Source: Streptomyces sp. TG1A-60 (GTDB lineage: Bacteria; Actinomycetota; Actinomycetes; Streptomycetales; Streptomycetaceae). Taken from it: a stretch of DNA of 64,000 nt. The stretch is taken from positions 1 to 64,000 of the forward strand of contig NZ_CP147520.1 of assembly GCF_037201975.1 (NCBI RefSeq), given 5' to 3'. A program made the position numbers and the translations under genes. Below are positions 27,201 to 35,600 of the stretch, piece by piece. The notes beneath the pieces were generated by a model. The model was not told the origin of the DNA. It ran no database searches and saw nothing but the letters and a program-made list of their open reading frames with translations. The number at the start of each line of letters is the position of its first letter. The first letter of the stretch is position 1.

Positions 27201-30200
27201 GTTCGGCCGGGGCGAGCCGCTTGACGAGACGGATGCCCTCGCGCAGCGCGGCCTCCGTGAAGGGTGCGGCGGCCGGCTCGGCGGCGACGGCAGGCACGAG
27301 GGACTGCCAGTCGCCGGAGGCGCGGCATCGTTCGAGGTCGGTGCCCGCGAGGTCCAGGCAGACCACGTCGAGGAACGGCAGTTCGCGCGAGAGCGTGCGC
27401 GCCATGCCGTGCAGGGATCCCGCGAACGGGTTGTCGACCGGGCCGCCGGGCAGGGGCTGCTGGCTGTCGCTGGTCAGGACGACGAGGCGGAGGCTGCGCG
27501 GGCGCTGGGCTGCCAGTGCCTGCGCCAGGTGGAACAGGGCGAGGCAGCCGTGCCGCTGGGTCCGTTCCAGGTGGGCCAGGTCGGTGGAGGAGTGACGGCG
27601 GGTATCGACGCCGCCGGCGAAGTAGAGCGTGCGGACACCCGGGTGCGCCCGGAGCAGGGCCACGTGGTCGTCGCGGTCGCGCATTGCCGTCAGGTCGACC
27701 GCCTCGCTCGCGCCGCCGTGGTGGCGGACCAGCTCGGCGGCGAGACCGGCGTCGTGCCCGGCCGTGAGCACCAGGGCGGGTCCGGGATCCTGGTCGTCCA
27801 AGGCGTGCGGGGCGTCGAGGCGGGGTGCCACGCGCCACACGGGCACCAGGTGGGGGACGTCGGCGGAGCCGGAAGCCCGCACCACGGTCAGCCCAGTGAA
27901 CTCCACGAGGGCCCGGCCCGAGGCGTCCGTCAACAGCACGTCGCACTTGACGGTCCCGCGTGCGGGGTCGGCGGCCACCAGACGGGCGTGGGCGTGGCGG
28001 ACGGCTCCGTCCGCGCTGTGCAGGCGGACCCGTTCGACGGCGGCGGGCAGCGTCGCCGGTTCCTCCCACGCGGGCACGGCTCCGTGCACGGCGTGCAGGG
28101 CGGCGTCGGTGACGCCGGGATCTCCGATGCCGCCGTGGGCTCGGCCGGGCAACGGCGCGGACAGTCCCGCCCGCTCGGCAGGTCCGGCCGGTTCGGCGGG
28201 TTCCGCCAGTTCGGCCAGGGCCTCTCCCTCACCGCACCACAGGCGCTCCACTCTGCGGTACGACGGCCCGTAGTCGAGGCCGGTGGCGCGGGCCCGGTCG
28301 TAGAACGCCTCGTGGCTCACCTCCCGGGGGCAGCGGAGCCGCACGGCCGCAATGTCCAGCGGCGCCGGCGCGGGGGGCGGGTCGTCGGAGTGGGGCGCCC
28401 GGGTCCATGCCGTGACCGTGGCGTGTACGATGCGCCGTTCGCCGGTGCCGGTGCAGGTCTCGACGCGGACGGCTCCGTCCCCGGCGGCGGGTAGGACGCG
28501 TACGACGGGCTGCTCGTCGGTGTTCACGACGAGGGCGGTGCGCCAGCGCACCTCGCTCAGTTCGGTGACCGGCCGTCCCGCCGCTCGTTCCGCCGCCGCG
28601 CGGGCCAGCGCCAGGTGGGCGACGCCTGCGAGGACGGGCCGGGCGTCGACGAGGTGGTCGGCCACCCACGGGTGGTCGGGGGTGAGCGTGGCCGCGAACT
28701 CGGCCGCCCCGTCCACCGCGACAGCCATCTCGGCGAGCGGCGCCCGGTCGGCCACCGCGGGTACCGGAGTCCGGCCGGGGGCCGCAGCCACCGCCGGGTC
28801 CACGGTCTCGGGCCAGTGCACGGGACCGGCGAACGGGTAGGCGGGCAGAGGCACGGCGTGGGGCGCCCGGCCGTGCCGGTCGCGCCGCTCGGCGGCCTCC
28901 GGCCAGTCGAACTCCTCCCCCGCGACCCAGCGCGCGGCGATCTCGTGCCAGCGGCGCCCGGCGAACAGGCCGCGCATGTCGGCCGCCTCGTGCCGGGGCA
29001 CCTCGGGTGCGACGCGGCCGGCCGCGTCGGCGGCGCCGGTTGTCACGTACCGCGAGAGAGCCTCCACGAGCCGTGCGCGGGTCGGCACGACGAACGCGAC
29101 GCGGTGTTCGAAGGCTTCACGCCCGGTCTGGAGCGTGTGGGCGATGTCGCCCAGGCGCAGTCCGGTGGCGTCCGGGCCGGTGAGGCAGCGGGCCAACCGG
29201 TCGGCGGCGGCCTTCAGGCGGTCCGGTGTCCGGGCGGACAGGACCACCAGGTGGTCGTCGCCGTCGGCCGGACGGTCGTCGGTGCGCACGGCGTCCAGGT
29301 GTTCCTCGATCACGGCGTGCGCGTTGGCGCCCCCCGCGCCGAACGAGCTGAGAGCGGCCCGGCGCACGTCGTGCCCCGGCCGGGGGTGCCACGGTTCGGC
29401 GGTGCGCTGGAGGCGGAACGGCGTCCCGGCGAAGTCGATCTTCGGGTTGGGCGGGTCGCTGTGCAGGGTCGGCGCGAGCGTGCGGTGTCGTAGCTGGAGG
29501 AGGATCTTGGTGAGCCCCGCGATGCCCGCCGCGGCCTCCGCGTGGCCGATGTTGGGCTTCACCGAGCCGAGCGCGCAGTACTGGCGCTCCTCGGCGGACC
29601 GGCCGAACACCCGGGCCAGGCCCTCGATCTCGATGGGGTCGCCGAGTTCCGTGCCGGTGCCGTGCGCCTCCACGTAGCCGATGCCCGCCGGGTCTAGTCC
29701 GGAGCGGCGCAGTGCCGAGCCGATCACGGAGGCGTGGGCGCGCGGTGAGGGCACGGTGTAGCCGTTGGTGTGGCCGCCATGGCTGATGGCGGTGGCGCGG
29801 ATGACGCCGTCGATCCGGTCGCCGTCGGCGCGGGCGGCGGCCAGCGGCTTGAGCACCACCGCGCCCACGCCCTCGCCGGGGACGAACCCGTTGCCGCCCT
29901 CGCCGAACGCCCGGCAGACCCCGTCGGGGGAGATCATGCGCTGCTCGGCGAGCATGGCGTACTTCATCGGGTGGAGGTTGAGGTAGGCGCCGCCCACGAG
30001 GGCCGTCCGGCACTCGCCGCGCCGCAGGCTCTCGCAGGCCAGGTGCAGGGCGGTGAGGGAGGCGGAACAGGCGGTGTCGACGGTGAGGCTCGGGCCGTGG
30101 ACGTCGAGGAAGTAGGAGAGCCGGTTGGCGAGGGAGAACTCCATCGAGTAGGCCGGGACCGGATTGCCCTTGCCCCACTCCTCGGCCCCGACCAGGCCGT

Positions 30201-32604
30201 ACGCCAGGCCCGTGGCGCCCACGAAGACGCCCACCGCGTGTCCCTCGTCCGTGCGGGTGGTGCGGTGCAGCCGGGAGCGGGTGTAGCCGGCGTCCTCCAG
30301 CGCCGACCAGGCGACCTCCAGGAACAGCCGCTCGGCGGGGTCCATGCGGCGGGCCTCGCGCGGTGCCACGGAGAAGAACAGCGAGTCGAAGCGGGCGACG
30401 TCCTCGAGGAAGCCGCCCCAGCGTCCGTAGCTGGTGCCCGGCCGGCGCTCACCGCGGTCGAACCAGCGCTCCTTGTCCCACCGGTCCGACGGGATCTCCC
30501 CGATCGCGTCCCGGCCCTCCACGAGCATCCGCCACAGCTGTGACACGTCCCGCGCGCCGGGATAGCGGCCCGCCAGGCCGATGACGGCGATGGCGTCGCC
30601 GGGCGCGGCGTCGGCGTCGGGCAGTTGGGCGGCGGGCCGGGGCGTGGTCTGCGTGACGGGGCGCACGTCGAGGGAAGGGACGGCGGGCTCGGCGGCGGGA
30701 GCCGCGGGTATACCGGCCGCAGTAACCGGGCCGCTGTCGGGAGTAGTTGGTGTACCGGCCGGGGCGGCCGGTGTGCCGGCCAACGCGGCGAGGGCCGGAC
30801 GGTGGTGGGCCACCAGATGGTCGGTGAGGTCGTCGACCGTGCGGTGCTCGAACAGCAGCGTCGCGGGCATGGACCCCAGCCGGTCCTCCAGGGCGGCGGT
30901 GAGGCGCTTGACCATCACCGAGTCGATGCCGAGCGCGGAGAACTCCTGGTCGGACCGGAGCCTGCCGGGCGCGATACGGGTCAGCCGCGACACCAGGTCC
31001 AGCAGGAAGGCTCGTGCCACCTCGGCCGCCGCTTCCGGCTCCTCCGGCGCCGCCGCAGGTTCGCCCGGCCGCCCGGCCGCGGGGGCGCCCGGCGTCGCCG
31101 TGCTCGTGAGGCGGGCCCGTACGAACTCCTCGATGCGGCTGCGGTGACCGTGGACGACGACGACCTCGCGCGCCTCGGACCGCAGCGCCGCCGTCATCAC
31201 GGCGAGGCCGGTGTCCGGCGGCATCTCGACCATGCCCTGGAGCACTTCGACGGCCCGGCGGTCGGTGTCGCTGAGGGTCATGCCGCCGTCGGCCCACAGC
31301 GGCCAGCCGACCGACACGGTGCGTCCGCTGCGGCGCCCCGCCTCGACGAGGGCGGCGCGGTGGGACGCGAAGCCGCCCAGCGCACGGCTCGCGGCGGCGT
31401 AGTCGGCCTGTCCGGGATGGCCCGCGTACCCGGCGAGGGAGGAGAACAGCACGAAGTGGCGCAGCGGTTCGTCCCGTGTCGCCTCGTCCAGGTTACGGGC
31501 GCCGGCCAGCTTGGGAGCCAGCACGCGCGCGTGGCCGCCGGGTGCCTTGTTGGCGATGTACGCGTCCTCGTTGACCCCGGCCAGGTGCAGCACGTCGGTG
31601 ACCGGGCCGAACGCCGCACGGGCCTCGGCGACGGCACGCCGTACGTCGTCGGGCCGGGTCAGGTCACCGCGTACGTACCGGATCCGCTCCGTGCCGGTGC
31701 CGTTGGCGCGGCGCAGCGTCTCCGTCACGCGGGCGCCCGCGTCGGAGCGGCCGAGCAGGACGATCCGGGCGCCGGGCGCCAGGGCGAGCCGCTCCGCGAG
31801 GCTCAGGGCGATGCCGCCGCCACCGCCGGACAGCAGGTGGACTCCGGCGGCGGGGGGGCCGGCGAGGGCCAGCGGGAGGGACGTCATGGTCCGCACCCAG
31901 CGGCCGTCGGCGTCGTGGCGGACCTGGTACAGGGGCGCGACGGGTTCCGCCAGTTCGTCCAGGGCCAGGGCCAGGGCGACGTGGTCGGCCGAGCCGTCCG
32001 CGCAGACGGCGACCGGATGGATCCGGCTGTCCTCCTGGGCGGCGATCGAGCAGAAGCCGCCGAGCGCGTCTGCGGCCTGGGCGCTGTCGTCACCCACCGC
32101 GAGGCAGGCGATGGCCAGGCGCTCGCCGACCCGGCCGCGGATCAGGGTGCGCAGCGCCGGGTACACGACGTCCAGGCAGTGCTCGGGCCCTGCGGCCGTG
32201 ACCAGGACAATGCGGTCGGGCAGGTCTCCGTCGGCGGCGAGTGCCGCCCACAGCCGCTCCCACGACGCGTCGTCGGCGAGCGAGACGGCGCGGGTGTCCG
32301 ACGCGGGCACGGGCCCCGCGACGGCCTCGACGACCCTGCCGGTCCCCGGCGTCACGATGCCGGGCCGGCGGGCGGCGGACGGGTCCAGCACGATCAGTGG
32401 CGGGCGTCCCTGCGCCGGGGGGCGGTGCGCGGTCGGCGCCGTACGCTCCCAGTCGGACGTGAAGGCCACCACCTCGTGCGCGCCCGCCACGGCGGCCGTG
32501 CCGGCCGGGGACGCCGCGCCCATGAGGGCGACCGCGTCGGAGACGGTCAACTCACCCGCCTTGACGCGCTCGAGGATGTCCCGACGGTTCTGCCTGGAGA
32601 TCAC
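18214..32604 (-). CDS. Trans-AT polyketide synthase, modules 6 (KR half) to 9 with tandem thioesterase
   Basis: 4796 aa, last PKS of the line. Its GTG start overlaps the PKS2 stop (GTGA). Order with rough residues: N-terminal docking helix (1-30); KR6 (~260-480, Tyr kept, usual following Asn is Ser); ACP6 (Ser ~562); KS7 (675-1099); DH7 (~1290-1590; His kept, but the G and P of HxxxGxxxxP are Ala); KR7 (~1650-2030); cMT7 (~2120-2450, LEIGAGTG); ACP7 (~2532); KS8 (2644-3052, Cys kept, HGTGT replaced by QATGS, so non-elongating); ACP8 (~3335); KS9 (3445-3869); ACP9 (~4130); TE-like domain with GYGVAG in place of GxSxG (~4219-4469); TE2 with GCSFGG (~4567) and His in DHHTIAHDE (~4752). No AT. 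Module 7 plus the trans enoyl reductase would give a saturated, alpha-methylated unit; module 9 leaves a beta-ketone. Confidence 0.95.
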   Translation of the reverse strand: MISRQNRRDILERVKAGELTVSDAVALMGAASPAGTAAVAGAHEVVAFTSDWERTAPTAHRPPAQGRPPLIVLDPSAARRPGIVTPGTGRVVEAVAGPVPASDTRAVSLADDASWERLWAALAADGDLPDRIVLVTAAGPEHCLDVVYPALRTLIRGRVGERLAIACLAVGDDSAQAADALGGFCSIAAQEDSRIHPVAVCADGSADHVALALALDELAEPVAPLYQVRHDADGRWVRTMTSLPLALAGPPAAGVHLLSGGGGGIALSLAERLALAPGARIVLLGRSDAGARVTETLRRANGTGTERIRYVRGDLTRPDDVRRAVAEARAAFGPVTDVLHLAGVNEDAYIANKAPGGHARVLAPKLAGARNLDEATRDEPLRHFVLFSSLAGYAGHPGQADYAAASRALGGFASHRAALVEAGRRSGRTVSVGWPLWADGGMTLSDTDRRAVEVLQGMVEMPPDTGLAVMTAALRSEAREVVVVHGHRSRIEEFVRARLTSTATPGAPAAGRPGEPAAAPEEPEAAAEVARAFLLDLVSRLTRIAPGRLRSDQEFSALGIDSVMVKRLTAALEDRLGSMPATLLFEHRTVDDLTDHLVAHHRPALAALAGTPAAPAGTPTTPDSGPVTAAGIPAAPAAEPAVPSLDVRPVTQTTPRPAAQLPDADAAPGDAIAVIGLAGRYPGARDVSQLWRMLVEGRDAIGEIPSDRWDKERWFDRGERRPGTSYGRWGGFLEDVARFDSLFFSVAPREARRMDPAERLFLEVAWSALEDAGYTRSRLHRTTRTDEGHAVGVFVGATGLAYGLVGAEEWGKGNPVPAYSMEFSLANRLSYFLDVHGPSLTVDTACSASLTALHLACESLRRGECRTALVGGAYLNLHPMKYAMLAEQRMISPDGVCRAFGEGGNGFVPGEGVGAVVLKPLAAARADGDRIDGVIRATAISHGGHTNGYTVPSPRAHASVIGSALRRSGLDPAGIGYVEAHGTGTELGDPIEIEGLARVFGRSAEERQYCALGSVKPNIGHAEAAAGIAGLTKILLQLRHRTLAPTLHSDPPNPKIDFAGTPFRLQRTAEPWHPRPGHDVRRAALSSFGAGGANAHAVIEEHLDAVRTDDRPADGDDHLVVLSARTPDRLKAAADRLARCLTGPDATGLRLGDIAHTLQTGREAFEHRVAFVVPTRARLVEALSRYVTTGAADAAGRVAPEVPRHEAADMRGLFAGRRWHEIAARWVAGEEFDWPEAAERRDRHGRAPHAVPLPAYPFAGPVHWPETVDPAVAAAPGRTPVPAVADRAPLAEMAVAVDGAAEFAATLTPDHPWVADHLVDARPVLAGVAHLALARAAAERAAGRPVTELSEVRWRTALVVNTDEQPVVRVLPAAGDGAVRVETCTGTGERRIVHATVTAWTRAPHSDDPPPAPAPLDIAAVRLRCPREVSHEAFYDRARATGLDYGPSYRRVERLWCGEGEALAELAEPAEPAGPAERAGLSAPLPGRAHGGIGDPGVTDAALHAVHGAVPAWEEPATLPAAVERVRLHSADGAVRHAHARLVAADPARGTVKCDVLLTDASGRALVEFTGLTVVRASGSADVPHLVPVWRVAPRLDAPHALDDQDPGPALVLTAGHDAGLAAELVRHHGGASEAVDLTAMRDRDDHVALLRAHPGVRTLYFAGGVDTRRHSSTDLAHLERTQRHGCLALFHLAQALAAQRPRSLRLVVLTSDSQQPLPGGPVDNPFAGSLHGMARTLSRELPFLDVVCLDLAGTDLERCRASGDWQSLVPAVAAEPAAAPFTEAALREGIRLVKRLAPAELPAPADHRLPLRRGGRYLVVGGLGGLGRVVSEHLLSEWDARLLVMGRRPERHLPDGTLARLRAHGGQVEYLPGDVTDPAAARAAVRLMHERYGGVDGAVHTAFVLADRTIAQSDDDVFHAAFAPKTRGTVALADALTAEPLDFFALFSSAIAHTGNPGQSNYAAGSTFMSSYGAHLATRLHWPVTVIDWGFWGDEGAVATPEHRERLARWGVQPLTATEGLHAFRQVLASSLTQVAPLRADLAELGRVTPLEPGTRHRRPAADTALPAPAAQAETGRDVLAAPAAAVLAAQHADGEPYARDYLDAVDEYARLALLEALSGATDCLALGAHVTRAELLRSLAVHDERLPLFDALLASLESAGHVRSERGRLTAPVAADADRRHRLRRELTDRFGHLAPTLDLLDDCAAALPDVLARRRRGLDVLFPGGSDRRMAALYADDPRTRHFNRLTAAAVRAAVADAVAADPARRVRILEIGAGTGATTRAVLDAIDDHRASFTYDVTDISPSLVAGTRRRLAEGRPHTDFRVLDIADDPATQGFDGDRYDIVVATNVLHATRDMRGTLRNVAELTATGGLLAVNEATRVLDAVTPVFGLTDGWWLAGDAGLRLPHGPLLAPLTWQALLAEAGFDRSRRFGVQGWTDHQAGQHLFLAERGPWRTPPPTAPLPGQRQDPATQLVTPAGPQARTSSPNGSGDQLLAGTTEHLRNLFADLLRLPPEEMDPAVPLASLGTDSLTVMEAVERLERDIGPVPQELLVTGESLRSVAEALVSAKGTELAALTGVAAVPTDDTGTADARVADTRTDDPPTADMPSLTAPEADSSSRTPEEASPHDTTTTALPAPEPIAVVGIAGRYPGAADVDTLWEHLLAGRSLITPVPPGRWSDGEYGDGRAWGGFLDDVDRFDPLLFRISPREAERMDPAERLFLETVWEALEDAALPPSRLRARAEGNGGRTGVFVGLMHHQYALLGAEERGRGNAVQALSSGWSVANRVSHTFGLTGPSMAVDTACSSALTAVHLAVRSLREGECGTAIAGGVNVILHPSHHADLAAARMLSPHGTPRVFDTAADGIVTGEGVGALVLKRLSDAVRDGDRVHACIRGSAVNADGPTEAYAVPRAGAQIDLIAQALEASGADARSVQYVEAQATGSPVGDPVELAALLEAYGVRDDGHRLRIGSVKPNTGHLEAASGVVQLTKLILQLRHRTFAPTLGTDGPPTADCFLVPREPVAWPEQPTGEPRRAAVSSFGAGGANAHVVIEEAPRPDRSEDTADDRLPSRPLLLLLSARRPDALRTYARRLAAFLAGPGAALSPVDVTHTLRVGREPLAARLGAVVHDLADIVSVLTAYAEDRPHDRLVTGPRDEAPDRHGLPSPDAEVLAQARRWTDGEPPDALAAPEPGARIVSLPHYPFADGRYWLRTTPAADQSTTGPVPAGPVPTGRVPVDPVPAGPVLADPVAAAPAPSHRTADAIEPLPPAIGPSPSEEPSVTLTHPTADSAGGTPSAVHAMRHVVTEAICALVGVTPQDIDPGDHLSDFGLDSVTMVQLADRLSRTTGVGLTPDVLYGCRDMAAVVDHLVAATAQAPARAPVPAPSADEPPAPAPLEAAAPAVPPAGPPPPATTASPAITTAPATTSIAAGTPHDRAAEPVAVVGMSGSFPGSPDLESFWNNLVQGRDLISEAPPERFATAAGTTPVRGGFLDGVDRFDAGFFQITPREARVMDPQARLFLQTVWAAVEEAGHDPADLAGSACGLFVGVASSEYGELARERGVDVDGQLMTGNDHSVLANRVSFLLDLRGPSEPVDTACSSSLVAVHRAVRAIQTGECDLAVAGGVNVIVAPTAFEAFGRSGMLAPDGRCKSFDHRADGYVRGEGVGAVLLKPLSKALADGDHVHGVIAGSATNHGGRATSLTAPNPAAQAEVISRAQQRAGARPETIGYVEAHGTGTALGDPIEVTGLRTAFERPGAGGTAPVPRQFCGLGSVKTNIGHLETAAGMAGLFKVLLSLRHGMLPPTLHVERVNPLIKLADSPFHLVTSARPWTPFTDASSGAPLPRRAGVSSFGFGGMNAHLVVEEAPAPATPRPSAPAPDGDRLFVLSARDDERLRAVARRLLEHLERWERDGRLHAVSPDDVAYTLQVGRRPFAARLAVAAPNLAHLADALRTHLDDGDDPRLTTSRDTGPRSGDADDLSDAVRRAAGGDFGRLATLWAAGADVDWRSLHTTQNRTRVSLPTYPFAPEQHWLPAATTSGTAPRATAQTPVRQATTPAPAPRAAAAPPAPPAPATPEPAPTSAPRPARTPALPDRLATLRQHVREAVADGIGIAPDAVDPARDFASYGVDSIGAMRIMQTVQDRYGDHIPMAAILEHPSVDRLVVHLDESYVLPDAVPETLDSVDTGPALKTERPLPAARAAVAAPRLVPLAEGRAGDPIYCLFGDTGELTWVMHLCRHLAEHGPVTGVEAPGFPDGAAPAADINRLARTCADAIGAAHPGASCRIAGYGVAGLVAVETARILQDRGLQITELLLVQPPGPGEGPLAETETESLAAVAAPLAGVWGADRPLAGDADLAGLAPHAALDRVTAALAPSAPMGADALRGRLERAAAWRSALVAAAAVHHARPLGGLERTVVVRAVPAGGGDGDYHRWIAPPPDLVDLDVEPWLLVSAGNAARVCSPPAVQELAAPRQQEASPVVAINRHGDNRRSVWAHNLYGEVSYAIYLSRHLGLHNPVIGLEQIGAAAADRMPRRYDSVEEMAAHYVGELRDRFPGEPYLLGGCSFGGVLAYEMTRQLQLAGEEVTHLIAIDPIMPGTEAWDSVDWGTVTEVEAEAFSLVMLGNAMCQRWGVSEQIGLASLTGLDLHAQLNLVAGHIRDRSAARPDREMIKQQILVRHELMLHNGDLLQAYRPAPLRTTVPTTLFHATQGFLAPGNSNDLPPVPRTSDDKSNGLAEFVGPRITIHEMNADHHTIAHDENLARIARMLSPVLASRNFPTSLFPASLNPAGPDGTR

Positions 32605-35600
32605 TGCGCACCTTCCATGAGCCGTTCCGCTTCATCCACCGAGAGGCGGCCTTCGTTGAGTGCCTGGAGCAGTTCGGGCAACGCGGTCCCGGGGGCCGTC
32701 GCCGGGGCGGGGACCGGCGCCAAGGCCGGGGCGGGCGTCACGGGTTCGAGGGGTTCCGCCCAGTGGCGCTGTTCCTCGAACGGGTACGCCGGCAGCGACA
32801 CGCGGCGGCCCGGGGAGGCGGGCAGCCGGCCCGTGCCCGACACCCAGCGCCGGGCCGCCCCGTAGGGATCGGGGTCCGGGGCGTCGGCGCGCTCGTCCGC
32901 GACCCGGCCGTCCGGTCGCCGCTCGGCGCTGCCGGTGAAGGTGTCCGGGCCGGGCTCCTCGTCGAGCAGGCGGCGCACCGCGACGACGAGTTGCTCCGTC
33001 GTCGCGGCGACGAACGCCGCCCGGTGGGCCATCGCGTCCCGTCCCTCGGCGAGGGTGTGGGCGATGTCGGTGAGCGCGAGCGGTCCGGCCTGCTCGGCCG
33101 GGTCCCGCGTCAGGAAGCCGTGCAGTTCCCGCAGCCGGGCCCGCAGCCGCTCCGGGGTACGGGCGGACAGCGGGACGACAACCGGATCCCCGGGCGTGCC
33201 CGGCGCTGCGGGCCGGGTGTCGGGGTAGTCCTCCAGCAGGACGTGCGCGTTGGTCCCGCCGAGGCCGAAGGCGCTGACGCCCGCGCGCCGGGGTGAGCCG
33301 CCCGCCGGCCAGGGGGTCAGCCGGTCCACGACGCGGAAGGGGCTGCCGTCCAGGTCCAGGAGCGGGTTGGCCTCGGTGAAGTGGAGCGTGGGCGGCAGCA
33401 TGCCGTGCCGCATGGCCAGCACCGTCTTGACGACGCCGGTCAGTCCGGCGGCGGCCTCGGTGTGCCCCACGTTCGACTTGACCGTGCCGAGCAGGCACCA
33501 GGGGTCGACCGGCTCGCCGTCGGGCCTGCCGTCGAGCGCGGCGAATGCCTTGCGCAGGCCGCGTACTTCGATCGGGTCGCCGACCTCGGTGCCGGTGCCG
33601 TGCGCCTCCACATAGCCGACCGTGCGCGGGTCCACCCCGGCGTCGCGGTAGACGGTGGCGATCAGCTCCGCCTGGGCCGTCGGGTTGGGCATCATCAGGG
33701 AGTCCATGTGTCCGCCGCCGCCGTGCGAGACCCCGCTGCCGCGCACCAGCGCGTACACGGTGTCGCCGTCGGCGAGCGCCCGGGACAGCGGCTTGACCAA
33801 GACCGCCACCGCGCCCTCGCCGCGCACCATGCCGTTGGCCCGCCGGTCGAACGCGGCACAGCGGCCGTCGGGCGACATGATGCCGAGCTGGCCGAGGGCG
33901 ACGAACAGGTCGGCGGTGAGGAACAGGTGCACCCCGCCGACGAGCGCCGCCTCGCACTCGCCGGACCGGACCGCGCGCACCGCCCGGTGCAGCGCCGTCA
34001 GCGAGCTGGAGCACGCCGTGTCGACGGCCTCACTCGGGCCGCGCAGGTCCAGTTGGTACGAGATGCGGTTGGCGATGAGGCAGTGGCCGTTGCCGCTGAC
34101 GACGTGGCCCTCGCGGTGGCGGCCCGCCCGGTGCAGCTGCCAGTCGTAGTCGCGGGAGGTGGCGCCGATGAAGACGCCCGTGCGGGTGCCGCGCAGGGAC
34201 GCGGGTCGGTGGCCGGCGTCCTCCACCGCCTGCCAGGCCGTCTGCAGCATGATCCGCTGCTGGGGGTCCATCAGCTCGGCCTCCAGCGGCGTCATGCCGA
34301 AGAAGTCGGCGTCGAAGCGGTCGACGCCCTCGATGAAGGAGCCCCAGCGGCTGTTGACCGTGCCTGGTGTGCGGTGCGGGTCGCCGAAGACCTCACGCCA
34401 GTCGAACCGGTCCTGCGGGATCTCCCCCACCAGGTGCGTCCCGTCTCGCAGGTGCCGCCACCAGGTGCGCAGGTCGGGCGAGCGTGCGAAGCGGCCCGCC
34501 ATGCCCACGATCGCGATCGGGTCGTCCTCGTCGGCGTTTGCCGCGGAGGCGGGGTGCGGTCGCGGGGTGTACGCCGGGGACACGGGTGCCGCGGCGGCCG
34601 GCTCGTGCACCGCGTCCGGGGTCTGCCGCGGCGGCTGGGCGTTCGCGGTGACCGTGGTACCGGCCGGGACTGCCGGAACGTGCTTCCGCGTAGCGACCGG
34701 CGCGTGCTCAGCGAGGTGCGCCGCCAGCGAGTCGATCGTCGGGTGCTCGTAGAGCAGGACCTTCGGCAGCCTGCCGAACTCCGGTTCCAGGCTGCGCACC
34801 AGCTGGATGGCACTCAGCGAGTCCATGCCGTAGTGGTCGAAGGTGACGGCAGTGTCCACCTGCTCTGCGGCCAGTCCGAAGAACCGCGCGAAGACGGGAA
34901 CCAGCCGCTCGCGCACCTCGTCGGCGTCGGCCGTCACGGGCTCCGGGGCGGCGGACCAGTCCTGCCGCTGGGGTTCCGGCGTACGCGGCCCGCTCGGGCG
35001 TGCGTCCGACGGCCGTGACTCCAGCGGCGCGGACGGCTGCGGGGCGGGCTGGGTGGGGAGGGACGGCTGTGGATGGGTCTGGGCGGGCGTCCGCGGGCGG
35101 GTCTCCGCCAGGCCCGTAACCCGCGTACCGCCGCCGGTCACGGCCGCCGCCGGTACCTGGCTAAACAGCACCGCGTTGTCGAACTCCGTTTCCGGCAGGT
35201 CCGGCGCGCCGAGCGCCCAGGTCCCCTCGAAGCCCTGCTCCGCCAGCGCCGCGCGCCAGCGCGACACGTCGAAGAACGGCGAGTGCGGCAGCCGCGCCGC
35301 CACGTCCACGGCCGACCAGTAGCCGGGCAGCGGCCCGATCATGGCCGTCATGCAGTCGTGGTTGCGCACCAGTTCCTCGAGTACGAGCACACCGGACGGC
35401 GCGAGCAGGCGCCGGATGCGTCCGAGGCTCTCGCCCAGGTGCCGGGTCGCGTGGACTGAGTTGGCGGCGACCACAATGTCCGCGCTGCCCGCTTCGAAGC
35501 CCTGCTCCACCGGGTCCCGGTCGAGGTCGAGGACCGCGCAGGTGAAGTCCACCCGGGTGTCGGCGAACCGGGCGCGGGCGGCGGGCAGGAACGCCGGGGA

